From Planctomycetaceae bacterium (GTDB taxonomy: Bacteria; Planctomycetota; Planctomycetia; Planctomycetales; Planctomycetaceae): 34,252 nt of DNA. Location: the NCBI GenBank assembly GCA_023262145.1, contig JALRDR010000993.1, positions 1-34,252 of the forward strand. Direction: 5' to 3'. A model generated the notes under the pieces. It saw only the letters and a program-made list of their open reading frames with translations, was not told the origin of the DNA and made no database searches. Position numbers and translations under genes: made by a program. Positions 1-7,232 of the stretch are shown here, in pieces. Numbering within the stretch: the stretch's first letter is position 1; every line of letters begins with the position of its first letter.

Positions 1-725
1 ATCACACCGGTTGCGATGCCCGGAAGCGCAGCAGGAATGACCTGTCGCCAGATCGTCTGCCAGCGCGTGGCTCCGAGCGCCAAAGAGGCCACTCGAATCG
101 AGGATGGAACCGCTCGCAATGCCTCCTGGGAAGCAATGATCACGATCGGCAGAATTACCAGACTCATCGTCATGGCGCCGATGAGTACACTTCCATCAAA
201 GATCTCCAGATGCAGAATCCGCACCCGGAATAACCCGAGGACGTTCACCACGCGAGTCCCGTCGAACAGTGACTGCAGTGACAGCATCAATGGACGAAAT
301 GCAGATAAACCCAGAATGCCGTAGACAATGGACGGCACTCCCGCCAGGTTTGAAAGATTGATCCGAATCAGCCGCACCAGCCACGTATCAGAGGCCATCT
401 CCTCCAGATAAACCGCCGAACCAACACCGATCGGAATCGAAAAGGCCGCAGTCAGCATGACCAGCCAGAATGACCCCCAGAGCCCGGCCAGGATTCCGCA
501 GCGAACCGGATTCATGGAGTAGTGATTGCTGAGAAAATCCGGAGCCAGTCGAGACAGACTGGTCCAGAACACCGAGCCCATCAGGATTCCCAGAATCCCC
601 AGTGAGGAATATGTCAGCACCAGACACACCACCCGAAAGATTCGGGATTGCAGCAACCGCCGCCGCAACAGGGAATCCGTCCCCTGACGAAAACTGACTC
701 GTGTGTCCTGCGCAGGAATACTCAT
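1..725 (-). CDS. pstA: Phosphate ABC transporter permease PstA (3' end outside window)
   Basis: Inner-membrane permease of the high-affinity phosphate importer PstSCAB. The frame is open from ATG 725 to the window edge, giving about 241 N-terminal residues; the C-terminus is missing. The translation begins MSIPAQDTRVSFRQ, has a first hydrophobic segment (VVCLVLTYSSLGILGILMG), and later carries the ABC-permease cytoplasmic (EAA) loop seen as QEALRAVPSSIRVASLALGA followed by TRWQTIWRQVIPAALPG. The start ATG overlaps the pstC stop in an ATGA arrangement (722-725), typical of translational coupling. The ATPase gene pstB would be expected just beyond the left edge. Identity rests on the loop, the topology and the position after pstC. 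Confidence 0.93.
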   Translation of the reverse strand, partial: MSIPAQDTRVSFRQGTDSLLRRRLLQSRIFRVVCLVLTYSSLGILGILMGSVFWTSLSRLAPDFLSNHYSMNPVRCGILAGLWGSFWLVMLTAAFSIPIGVGSAVYLEEMASDTWLVRLIRINLSNLAGVPSIVYGILGLSAFRPLMLSLQSLFDGTRVVNVLGLFRVRILHLEIFDGSVLIGAMTMSLVILPIVIIASQEALRAVPSSIRVASLALGATRWQTIWRQVIPAALPGIATGV

Positions 726-1669
726 TGATATTCCTCCCGGAACTTTCTCAGAATCCAGCCGGATATCAGATTGATGACCAGCGTGAGCAGAAACAGGGTG
801 ATCCCGACCGCATACATGCTCATACGACTGATGGAATCTGCCGCACTGTCGCCGGTGCTGGCATGGACCATGAATCCCGTCATGGTCTGTGAACCCTCCA
901 ACGGGTTCAGCGACAGCATCGGACTGCCCCCGGCGGCAATTGCCACCGCCATCGTCTCACCAACGGCTCGCGAAAACGCCAGCAGAAATGACGCCAGAAT
1001 TCCCGAGAGTGCTGCCGGTACGACAACCTTCATGCAGACGTCGTATCTGGTACTGCCGAGCGCATGTGCTGCTTCGCGCAGGCTGCGCGGCACTGAACGA
1101 ATCACGTCTTCGCTGAGCGAAGCGATGAGCGGAGTCACCATGATTCCCACCACGATGCCCGCACTCAGACTGTTGAAAATCGACACCTTCAGATCCAGCC
1201 AGCCGAACAGCGGCTTGAGCAGCCAGGGGGTGACAAACTTCAGCGCAAAGAAACCGAACACGACTGATGGAATTCCCGCCAGCAGCTCGAGCACAGGTTT
1301 CAGGATCTGCCGTTCGCGAGCTCCCGCGTATTCACTCATGTAAATGGCCGCACCCAGCCCCGCCGGTATACTCACCAGCGATGAGATGACTGCAACCATC
1401 ATCGTACCCGACAGCAATGGCCAGATTCCGAATCGCCCTTTGGCCCCGTCCACAGGCTTCCACTGAGTCGAGGTCAGGAACTCTGTGAGCGTTACTCGCT
1501 CAAAGAATGCCGTCTTCTCGCCCGGAGCATAAATCGCGTTGCTGAGCAGCACATAGACAATCGCCCCCGTTGTCAGAACTGACAGTGCAGCGCAGACAAA
1601 CAAACCGACTTGAATCAGCTTTTCGTGGCGGCGGGAGGTGCTGCTGGAGAACGAAACTGAGGCCGACAT
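722..1669 (-). CDS. pstC: Phosphate ABC transporter permease PstC
   Basis: Second membrane permease of the phosphate importer; it pairs with PstA to form the channel fed by PstS. It has 315 residues, normal for PstC. The first transmembrane segment lies near residues 18-43, followed by a large periplasmic loop and a cluster of membrane helices. The EAA loop is visible as SLREAAHALGSTRYDVCMKV followed by VVPAALSGILASF, and then a helix with AVGETMAVAIAAG, a hallmark PstC stretch. Start ATG 1669 has only a weak ribosome binding site (GGTAAG). The stop overlaps the pstA start by 4 bp. It lies 232 bp downstream of pstS, an unusually long gap inside a pst operon. Confidence 0.95.
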   Translation of the reverse strand: MSASVSFSSSTSRRHEKLIQVGLFVCAALSVLTTGAIVYVLLSNAIYAPGEKTAFFERVTLTEFLTSTQWKPVDGAKGRFGIWPLLSGTMMVAVISSLVSIPAGLGAAIYMSEYAGARERQILKPVLELLAGIPSVVFGFFALKFVTPWLLKPLFGWLDLKVSIFNSLSAGIVVGIMVTPLIASLSEDVIRSVPRSLREAAHALGSTRYDVCMKVVVPAALSGILASFLLAFSRAVGETMAVAIAAGGSPMLSLNPLEGSQTMTGFMVHASTGDSAADSISRMSMYAVGITLFLLTLVINLISGWILRKFREEYQ

Positions 1670-1859
1670 AACTTACCCGGCAGAATGCGACAGCAGGATC
1701 GCTGCCTCTGTTGGACCGCACATCTGAACTGCAGGTGGACAGCTGATGGTCAAATACCGGCCAGCCTGTTTCACCCTACGGAATTCTGACAATGGAGATG
1801 CCGTCACGCACCCTCGCCGCTGCAAGTTGCTCTGAGTTCTCAATCACAATGCGACGGCC

Positions 1860-1881
1860 GCCCGGAGCAGTACCCCCGGGC
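1860..1881 (-). promoter_or_regulatory. Intercistronic GC-rich hairpin between pstS and pstC
   Basis: GCCCGG (1860-1865) and CCGGGC (1876-1881) form a perfect 6-bp inverted repeat with a 10-nt loop, about 20 nt downstream of the pstS stop on the minus strand. No T-tract follows, so it is not a classic terminator. Stem-loops after the binding-protein gene often stabilise that part of an ABC-transporter mRNA and raise binding protein relative to permease; that role here is inference. Confidence 0.3.
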
Positions 1882-1901
1882 AGATCGCCTGCTGCAACAA
1901 G

Positions 1902-2915
1902 TTACTCCGCCCCGGTGACTTCGCTGATTGCCGCTTCCAGTGCCTGCTGAGCCGATTTCAGTTCAGCGTCATCAAGCGGCACATACCCCACATCACTGAC
2001 CATCTTCTGCCCGTCAGTCAGGAAGAATCGCACGTAGTCCTGAACCTCCGGCTTCTTCAGGCTTTCCTTCTTTACGTAGATGAACAGCGGACGTGAAAGC
2101 GGAGCATACGAGCCGGATTTCACTGTCTCAGATGTCGGTGCAACAGCATCAGCCGGATCGTCGGTCGCAGAGATCTTCAACGCCCTGACCTTGTCCTGAT
2201 TGGCGTAAAAGTAAGCGTAGCCAAAGAATCCCATGCCGCCCTTCTCACCGGAGATCCCGGTGATCGTCACATTATCATCCGCACTGGCGCTGTAGTTCTC
2301 AGTGATCGAATCTTCTTCACCATTGATCTCCTCCGTGAAGAAATCGAATGTCCCGGATTCTTCCCCGGGGCCGAATAATGACAACGGCTCATCCGGCCAT
2401 GCCGCGTCAACATCCTTCCAGGTCCTTGCTTCACTTCCGGCAGCCCAGATCCGGTGGAGCTGACCTGTGGTAACAGCATCAACCCAGTCGTTCTCCTTGT
2501 TCACACAGACGGTCAGGCCGTCCAGAGCAATCCGCAGCTCCAGCAGCTCAATCCCATTCGCTGCACAGTCCGCCAACTCTGATTCCTTCACGCCACGAGA
2601 GGCATTGGCCACATCAATTCGGCCCGCGATCATTTCCTTGAACCCCGTACCGGATCCCGTCACCTTCAGAGCAACTTTGGTATCCGCAAATCGACTCTCA
2701 AATTCTTCCTGCACTGCAGCGGCCACCTTGGCCACAGTACTGGACCCATCCACCTGGATGCGACGAACCCCACTGCCGACCGCCGCCCCTGCTCCACCGC
2801 CGCCTTCTCCGCCGGCACTATCGACGGATTCCACGGAACACCCAGCACTCAAAATCGTCACTGAAAGCAGACAGAGAAAGCCGCTGATTACTCTTGCCCC
2901 GTGCGTTCGATACAT
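1902..2915 (-). CDS. pstS: Phosphate-binding lipoprotein PstS
   Basis: Periplasmic substrate-binding component of the phosphate ABC importer, 337 residues. Start ATG 2915 is chosen over the upstream in-frame GTG 2933 and ATG 2930 because GAGGG sits 8 nt upstream and it gives a clean lipoprotein signal: MYRTHGARVISGFLCLLSVT, then lipobox LSAGC with lipidated Cys26. A Gly/Ser-rich linker follows, then the PstS-like domain with VDGSSTV, GSGTGFKEMIAG, NASRGVKESE and GPGEESGTFDFF, the loops that coordinate phosphate in this family. It opens the pstSCA run, and a Pho-box-like repeat lies about 100 bp upstream. The family also contains PstS-like proteins of other roles, but the adjacent pstC and pstA settle phosphate transport. 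Confidence 0.95.
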   Translation of the reverse strand: MYRTHGARVISGFLCLLSVTILSAGCSVESVDSAGGEGGGGAGAAVGSGVRRIQVDGSSTVAKVAAAVQEEFESRFADTKVALKVTGSGTGFKEMIAGRIDVANASRGVKESELADCAANGIELLELRIALDGLTVCVNKENDWVDAVTTGQLHRIWAAGSEARTWKDVDAAWPDEPLSLFGPGEESGTFDFFTEEINGEEDSITENYSASADDNVTITGISGEKGGMGFFGYAYFYANQDKVRALKISATDDPADAVAPTSETVKSGSYAPLSRPLFIYVKKESLKKPEVQDYVRFFLTDGQKMVSDVGYVPLDDAELKSAQQALEAAISEVTGAE

Positions 2916-3012
2916 TTCCCAGACCCTCATCACTACTGCCGGTACCTGTTCCCGGAACTACCGTGAACGGTTACACGTGCATCGCCACAATTCGATTCGC
3001 CGTAGTGAACCG

Positions 3013-3043
3013 CCTGATTGTTAAGGCTCTGTTAACAATCAGG
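3013..3043 (-). promoter_or_regulatory. Pho-box-like operator upstream of pstS
   Basis: A perfect 12-bp inverted repeat, CCTGATTGTTAA (3013-3024) and TTAACAATCAGG (3032-3043), has a 7-nt centre. On the minus strand, the pstS sense strand, it also contains two TTAACA hexamers spaced by 5 nt (TTAACAgagccTTAACA). The 11-bp periodic TTAACA direct repeat matches the element bound by PhoP/PhoB-type response regulators upstream of pst operons. It lies about 100-130 bp upstream of the pstS start and downstream of the nnrE stop. A terminator for nnrE is the alternative reading, but no T-tract follows. Confidence 0.5.
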
Positions 3044-3134
3044 ACAAGTGGAGACTTTGCGGAGAAATCCCCGCACAGAAGACCCGACAGCAATGTTGCT
3101 TCGTCACGCCATTTCCGCAGCAGCGGACTGCAGC

Positions 3135-3803
3135 TCAGCCACCAAAATGACGCTGCAGCCAGGACTGCGGCAGCCCGATCTGACAGACCGTAACCGCGCC
3201 TGTCCACTGCTCCGCATTCGCCGCCGCAAACCCCTGTTTGGCAGCCACAAACGTCACCGTCCAATCGGCACGCACACAACAGCCACACGGCTCACCGCTG
3301 TCGCAGTTCATTCCGGAAGGCACATCAACTGCCAGCACCTGCGCATCGCTGGCATTAATCTGCCTGATGACATCAGCAAAGGGAGGACGCACAGCACCCT
3401 GAATCCCGGTCCCCAGCAGACAGTCCACGATCAGATCACTGGCCGTGAGCGACCCTGGAATCAGCTCGGCCACTTCGTCCGAAATCTGCTGAACCGGCAG
3501 TCCGCTGCGGGCCAGAAAGTCCAGATTGGCCTGAGCATCCGGGGTAAGCCTGCGCCCGGCCCGGATCAGCAGTACCTCAGCCGCCTGACCTTCGGCAGCC
3601 AGCAACCGGGCGACGGCAAGTCCGTCCCCGCCGTTGTTGCCGTACCCGCAGACAATGACGATTCGTCGCCACGGTCCCGTGGTCTGAATCTGCCGGCAGA
3701 CCCCTCGAGCCGCATTTTCCATGAGGAGCAGACCGGGAATGCCCAGTTGCTCCAGCGCCAGCTGATCAACCTGTCGCAGGGCTTCTTGAGACAGATACTT
3801 CAC
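3135..3803 (-). CDS. nnrE: NAD(P)H-hydrate epimerase (YjeF N-terminal domain protein)
   Basis: Metabolite-repair enzyme that epimerises R- and S-NAD(P)HX, the hydrated damaged cofactors, so the dehydratase can restore them. It has 222 residues, covering only the YjeF_N (epimerase) domain; the C-terminal ADP/ATP-dependent dehydratase found in fused bacterial versions is absent. Visible motifs are MENAARG (28-34), CGYGNNGGDGLAVARLL (52-68), the cofactor-binding Gly/Asn loop, VDCLLGTG (126-133) and VDVPSGMNCDSG (159-170). The start is GTG 3803, with an excellent ribosome site (GAAGG, 6-nt spacer). It lies 55 bp downstream of the DAHP synthase gene on the same strand, so co-transcription is likely. 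The dehydratase partner is not in this window. Confidence 0.93.
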   Translation of the reverse strand: MKYLSQEALRQVDQLALEQLGIPGLLLMENAARGVCRQIQTTGPWRRIVIVCGYGNNGGDGLAVARLLAAEGQAAEVLLIRAGRRLTPDAQANLDFLARSGLPVQQISDEVAELIPGSLTASDLIVDCLLGTGIQGAVRPPFADVIRQINASDAQVLAVDVPSGMNCDSGEPCGCCVRADWTVTFVAAKQGFAAANAEQWTGAVTVCQIGLPQSWLQRHFGG

Positions 3804-3828
3804 ACTGAACCTTCCCGAACAATGCCTC

Positions 3829-3866
3829 CATACCAGGGCTCAGCGAGCATACCAGGGCTCAGCGAG
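3829..3866. repeat. 19-bp perfect tandem duplication across the DAHP synthase stop codon
   Basis: Two adjacent copies of the 19-mer CATACCAGGGCTCAGCGAG lie at 3829-3847 and 3848-3866. The right copy contains the last codons and TGA stop of the DAHP synthase gene (stop complement at 3859-3861); the left copy lies in the spacer before nnrE. Two perfect copies point to a recent slippage duplication. Confidence 0.9.
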
Positions 3867-4923
3867 CTGACTTCAGCTGCTGGTTTGCTTCGCGCAGCAG
3901 TTGAGCTGTGGTGTCGATATCGATGCAGCCATCAGTGATACTGACCCCGTACTGCAGAGCATTCAGGTCTGCAGTAAGCGACTGATTGCCGGGCTTCAGA
4001 TTGCTTTCCAGCATCAGTCCCACGATTTCGGAATTGCCGGCCGCACGCTGACCAATCACATCTCGCCAGACTTCCGACTGACGACGGTAGTCCTTGCTGG
4101 AGTTGGCATGACTGCAGTCGACAACCAGTCGGGGAGGCAGGTTGGCGGCACGCAGCATCCTGCTGGCCTCTGCGATGGCCCCTGCGTGGTAGTTGGGGCC
4201 ATGCCGCCCGCCACGCAGAATCAGATGACCGAATTCATTTCCTCGTGTTGCCATCACACAGGTCTTGCCGTCGTGATCAATGCCCAGAAAGCGATGAGCG
4301 GCACTGGCTGCCTGCATTGCGTTGATGGCTACTTCCAGACTGCCTTCTGTACTGTTCTTGAAACCGACCGGCATGGACAGCCCACTGGCCATCTGACGAT
4401 GTGTCGGTGATTCCGTGGTGCGGGCGCCGATGGATGCCAGAGTAATCAGGTCGGCGATGTACTGTGGAGTAATCGGTTCGAGCATCTCTGTTGCCGCCGG
4501 CAGCCCGAGGGAATTGATGCGGTTGAGAATATCGCGAGCCTTCTGCAGACCGGATTCAATATCAAACGTGTCGTTCAGGTGCGGGTCGTTGATCAGCCCC
4601 TTCCAGCCAACGGTGGTTCTGGGCTTTTCGAAGTACACGCGCATGACAACCAGCAGCGTTTCCGAAACTTCATCCGCCAGCTGTCGTAGCTTTCCGGCAT
4701 ATTCAAATGCCATGTCCGGGTCATGAATGGAACAGGGCCCGACAATGGCAATCACTCGCGGATCACCGCCATGCAGAATGCTGCGGACTGCATCTCTGGA
4801 CTGTAATACGTGCTGACTGACCTGCGGAGTCACCGGGTACTGCAGCTTTAACTCCTGAGGCGAAACCAGGGGAGTCGTGCTGACGATGTTTACGTCCTGC
4901 AGGGAATATTCTGTGGAATTCAT
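3859..4923 (-). CDS. 3-deoxy-7-phosphoheptulonate synthase, class I (DAHP synthase)
   Basis: First enzyme of the shikimate pathway: condenses phosphoenolpyruvate with erythrose 4-phosphate. Its 354 residues fit the class I AroF/G/H type. Motifs include IVGPCSIHD (60-68, metal-ligand Cys64), MRVYFEKPRTTVGWKGLIND (94-113), the PEP-binding loop, and VGFKNSTEG (186-194). DCSHANSSKD (269-278) supplies the ligand His272, MLESNL (304-309) a Glu ligand, and SITDGCIDID (328-337) an Asp ligand. All four metal ligands are therefore present. The N-terminal extension, where aromatic amino acids bind in the E. coli isozymes, is present (about 55 residues), but which feedback effector it senses cannot be told from sequence, so no letter symbol is given. 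It is the upstream gene of a likely two-gene unit with nnrE. Confidence 0.95.
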   Translation of the reverse strand: MNSTEYSLQDVNIVSTTPLVSPQELKLQYPVTPQVSQHVLQSRDAVRSILHGGDPRVIAIVGPCSIHDPDMAFEYAGKLRQLADEVSETLLVVMRVYFEKPRTTVGWKGLINDPHLNDTFDIESGLQKARDILNRINSLGLPAATEMLEPITPQYIADLITLASIGARTTESPTHRQMASGLSMPVGFKNSTEGSLEVAINAMQAASAAHRFLGIDHDGKTCVMATRGNEFGHLILRGGRHGPNYHAGAIAEASRMLRAANLPPRLVVDCSHANSSKDYRRQSEVWRDVIGQRAAGNSEIVGLMLESNLKPGNQSLTADLNALQYGVSITDGCIDIDTTAQLLREANQQLKSAR

Positions 4924-5273
4924 GGGTGGGACTGTTCAGCTGCGGTTCATCGCGTTCGCCCGATTTTCAATTCGTATCTGACAGCACGAATTACCGGCGA
5001 AGTCGCTCAGACCACACTGGAAGGCAGAAGTCTTGGGGCGACGGGAACGCCAAGTATCCGGAATTCTGGTGCACCAATCAATAACAGCACGTGAAATGTC
5101 CCGGCGACACCATGTTCGAAAAAAGTTCCTCCCTCCCAGAACATTTCAGCGTTCTGTCCGGAATAATCCGAGATCGCCAGTCTAGCCTGACATCCCGATC
5201 CATGGGGATTTGCACCCCCCTGCTTTGCCTCAGCCCGCCAGCCTGCGTATGGTGTCGGAAAAGGAGCCCGTCA
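4924..5273. other. Divergent intergenic region (350 bp)
   Basis: Lies between the divergently transcribed DAHP synthase and apbE genes and must hold both promoters. The only structure seen is an 8-bp inverted repeat, TGAAATGT (5092-5099) and ACATTTCA (5141-5148), separated by about 41 nt. An open frame runs into apbE from 5091, but the apbE start at 5274 is much better supported, so this stretch is probably 5' leader. No RNA gene is visible. Confidence 0.5.
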
Positions 5274-6317
5274 ATGTGTCGTCTGCTGTCCCCGCTGCTG
5301 TGCAGTCAGCTTCTGCTCTTGCTCGCAACATCCGCGCCCGCCGAAGAACCCTTGCGCATCAACGGTCCCACAATGGGATCCTACTATTCCGTGGTCATCG
5401 ACACCCCGGGGCAGGCCAGCCAGAAACAACTGCAGCAGGACATTGAGGCGATCTTTGCCCGGATCAGCAGCATGATGTCAACGTGGGACAACAACTCCGA
5501 GATCTCCCGCTTCAATGCCTCAGATACCTGCAACTGGTTCCCGGTGAGCCCGGAATTTGCTTTTGTTGCGGCCGAAGCGCTCCGCGTCCATGAGCTCACC
5601 GAAGGATCGCTGGACGTCACCATCGCACCGCTCATCGATGCGTGGGGCTTCGGCAGCTCGGGAAAGAAAACCATCCCTCCGCCTGAGGTCATTCAGACCG
5701 CACTCCGAAAAATCGGCTCCCGACACCTGCAGGTTCGTAATGACCCGCCCGCAATTCGCCGCTGCATTCCCGGGCTGCAGATCAGCCTGAATTCCCTTGC
5801 CCCCGGTTACGCCGCTGATCTCGTCTCTGAACTACTGCGTGCTCGCGGGCTGGAACGTCACGTGGTGGATGTCGGAGGAGAAATTCACGCCGGACGCTGC
5901 AAGCTGAATGGTGCTCCATGGCGACTGGGGGTCGAATCTCCACTGGGTGGTCTGCATACCGCTGTGGAAATGACGGACAGCTCCATCGCCACGTCCGGTG
6001 ACTATCGCAACTTCTTCATCATCAATGATCGCCGCTACGCACATGTACTGGATCCGCGTTCCGGCTATCCAGTGGAGGATCCGCCCGCATCCGTTTCCGT
6101 CATCCATGCCTCGGCAATGACCGCCGATGCCATCGCCACCGGTATGATGGTGCTGGGGCCGCAGCGAGGACTGCAGGTCGCCCGCAGACAGAAACTCGAT
6201 GTGATGTTTCTGGTTGTGCACAAGGACGGCTCAATGGAAGAATTCAGCGTCGGCCGGTTTGCAGACTCTGAACAACCTGCGACACCTGACCAGCCGTCAC
6301 CGAAAAACTCCGACTGA
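5274..6317 (+). CDS. apbE: FAD:protein FMN transferase ApbE
   Basis: Flavin transferase that moves FMN from FAD onto Thr/Ser of extracytoplasmic target proteins; it is also linked to periplasmic flavin turnover. 347 residues from ATG 5274, chosen because AAGGAG lies 7 nt upstream and the N-terminus is then a signal peptide (MCRLLSPLLCSQLLLLLATS, cleavage near APAEE). Family motifs in order: INGPTMGSYYSVV (29-41), ISRFN (77-81), LTEGSLDVTIAPLIDAWGF (108-126), LNSLAPGYAADLV (172-184), VVDVGGEIHAGR (197-208), ATSGDYRNFF (239-248), AHVLDPRSGYP (256-266) and AMTADAIATGMMVLG (281-295), the Mg2+/FAD-binding end. In the usual AKGYA loop the Lys is Pro here. No Nqr, Rnf or other flavoprotein target is encoded nearby, so its client is unknown. 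Confidence 0.94.
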   Translation: MCRLLSPLLCSQLLLLLATSAPAEEPLRINGPTMGSYYSVVIDTPGQASQKQLQQDIEAIFARISSMMSTWDNNSEISRFNASDTCNWFPVSPEFAFVAAEALRVHELTEGSLDVTIAPLIDAWGFGSSGKKTIPPPEVIQTALRKIGSRHLQVRNDPPAIRRCIPGLQISLNSLAPGYAADLVSELLRARGLERHVVDVGGEIHAGRCKLNGAPWRLGVESPLGGLHTAVEMTDSSIATSGDYRNFFIINDRRYAHVLDPRSGYPVEDPPASVSVIHASAMTADAIATGMMVLGPQRGLQVARRQKLDVMFLVVHKDGSMEEFSVGRFADSEQPATPDQPSPKNSD

Positions 6318-6354
6318 AGCAGGTCGCTGCTGTCGCAGAAGCTTCGACGCCCGA

Positions 6355-6975
6355 CTACTGCAACCCGGGCAGCTGACCATACTGTGCACGAATGCGGGCC
6401 AGCAACGGACCAATCGAGTTCTGTGGGCGGCCCAGTTGTCGGGCTGCTTCCGCATAGCTCAGCCCGTTGAGGTAGATCGCCTGCAGCAACTGCCGTGATT
6501 CCTCAGGCAGAATCTGCATCAGCTGATCCACACGATCCTGCTCTTCCACCCGAGCTGCCGGGCTGCGTTCGGAGCTGGTTGCTTCGACCGCGGCCTTGTG
6601 AGCATCCACGTGACCGAACGCCTGGCGATATCGCTGCTCCTTCAGTCTTCGAATGACAATTCGTCGAGCGATCACGGCGAGGTAGACGGCCAGTGAACTG
6701 CGGCCCTGGAAATCCCGCAGCGCGGCCATGTCGCGATGCAGCAGCTCTGCCATCGTGTCAGCACACAGGTCATCGACGTCATCCGCCGAAAGTTTCAGAC
6801 TGTAAGCTTCCGCAGCCTGGCGGATTACCTGCAGCAACAGCCCGGAATAACGATCCACAAACTGCCTCCAGCTGCCGGCTTGATGATCCAGCAGCTGCCG
6901 CAGCAGTTCGCGATCGACATCAGACAAAGGCACGCTGACAGACTTTCGTGAAGGGGCAGGACACGCAATACACAC
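6355..6975 (-). CDS. ECF-type RNA polymerase sigma factor
   Basis: Short sigma-70-family factor (up to 206 residues) with only regions 2 and 4. Region 2 covers about 35-112, with DDVDDLCADTMAELL (core binding) and DFQGRSSLAVYLAVIARRIV (-10 recognition). Region 4 covers about 148-200: LPEESRQLLQAIYLNGLSYA, then EAARQLGRPQNSIGPLLARI, the helix-turn-helix for the -35 element. The start is uncertain: GTG 6975 opens the frame without a clear ribosome site, and GTG 6933 or TTG 6927 would remove a poorly conserved N-terminus. No anti-sigma factor is adjacent. It is divergent from the DUF1549/DUF1553 gene across 257 bp; control of that gene is possible but unproven. Confidence 0.88.
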   Translation of the reverse strand: MCIACPAPSRKSVSVPLSDVDRELLRQLLDHQAGSWRQFVDRYSGLLLQVIRQAAEAYSLKLSADDVDDLCADTMAELLHRDMAALRDFQGRSSLAVYLAVIARRIVIRRLKEQRYRQAFGHVDAHKAAVEATSSERSPAARVEEQDRVDQLMQILPEESRQLLQAIYLNGLSYAEAARQLGRPQNSIGPLLARIRAQYGQLPGLQ

Positions 6976-7232
6976 TGCGGCAGTTATTGCAATCGTCTGA
7001 TGTCAGACGCTCGCACTATGGAATCCCCACAGAATTCCTGCGTTCTTTCGCTATTCTGCGTTGTTCATCCACCCACGGCAACCCTGTTCCTGGCTCACCG
7101 CACTGTAACATCCCTTTGCCGCCACCACTCAAGTCGGTTGCATTCGCTTCCGGTCTGTCGGATCATGACTCCTACGAAGTGTGTGTCCAGCACTGCTTTG
7201 GTCTCTCCTTGACGTCTCTGTGAGACTTTTCC

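Noticed and set aside
3048-3938. 296-residue open frame on the plus strand
   Set aside because: Runs antisense to nnrE and across the end of the DAHP synthase gene, both clearly real.
5092-5148. 8-bp inverted repeat upstream of apbE as an operator
   Set aside because: Wide spacing (41 nt) and no known motif; not distinguishable from chance.
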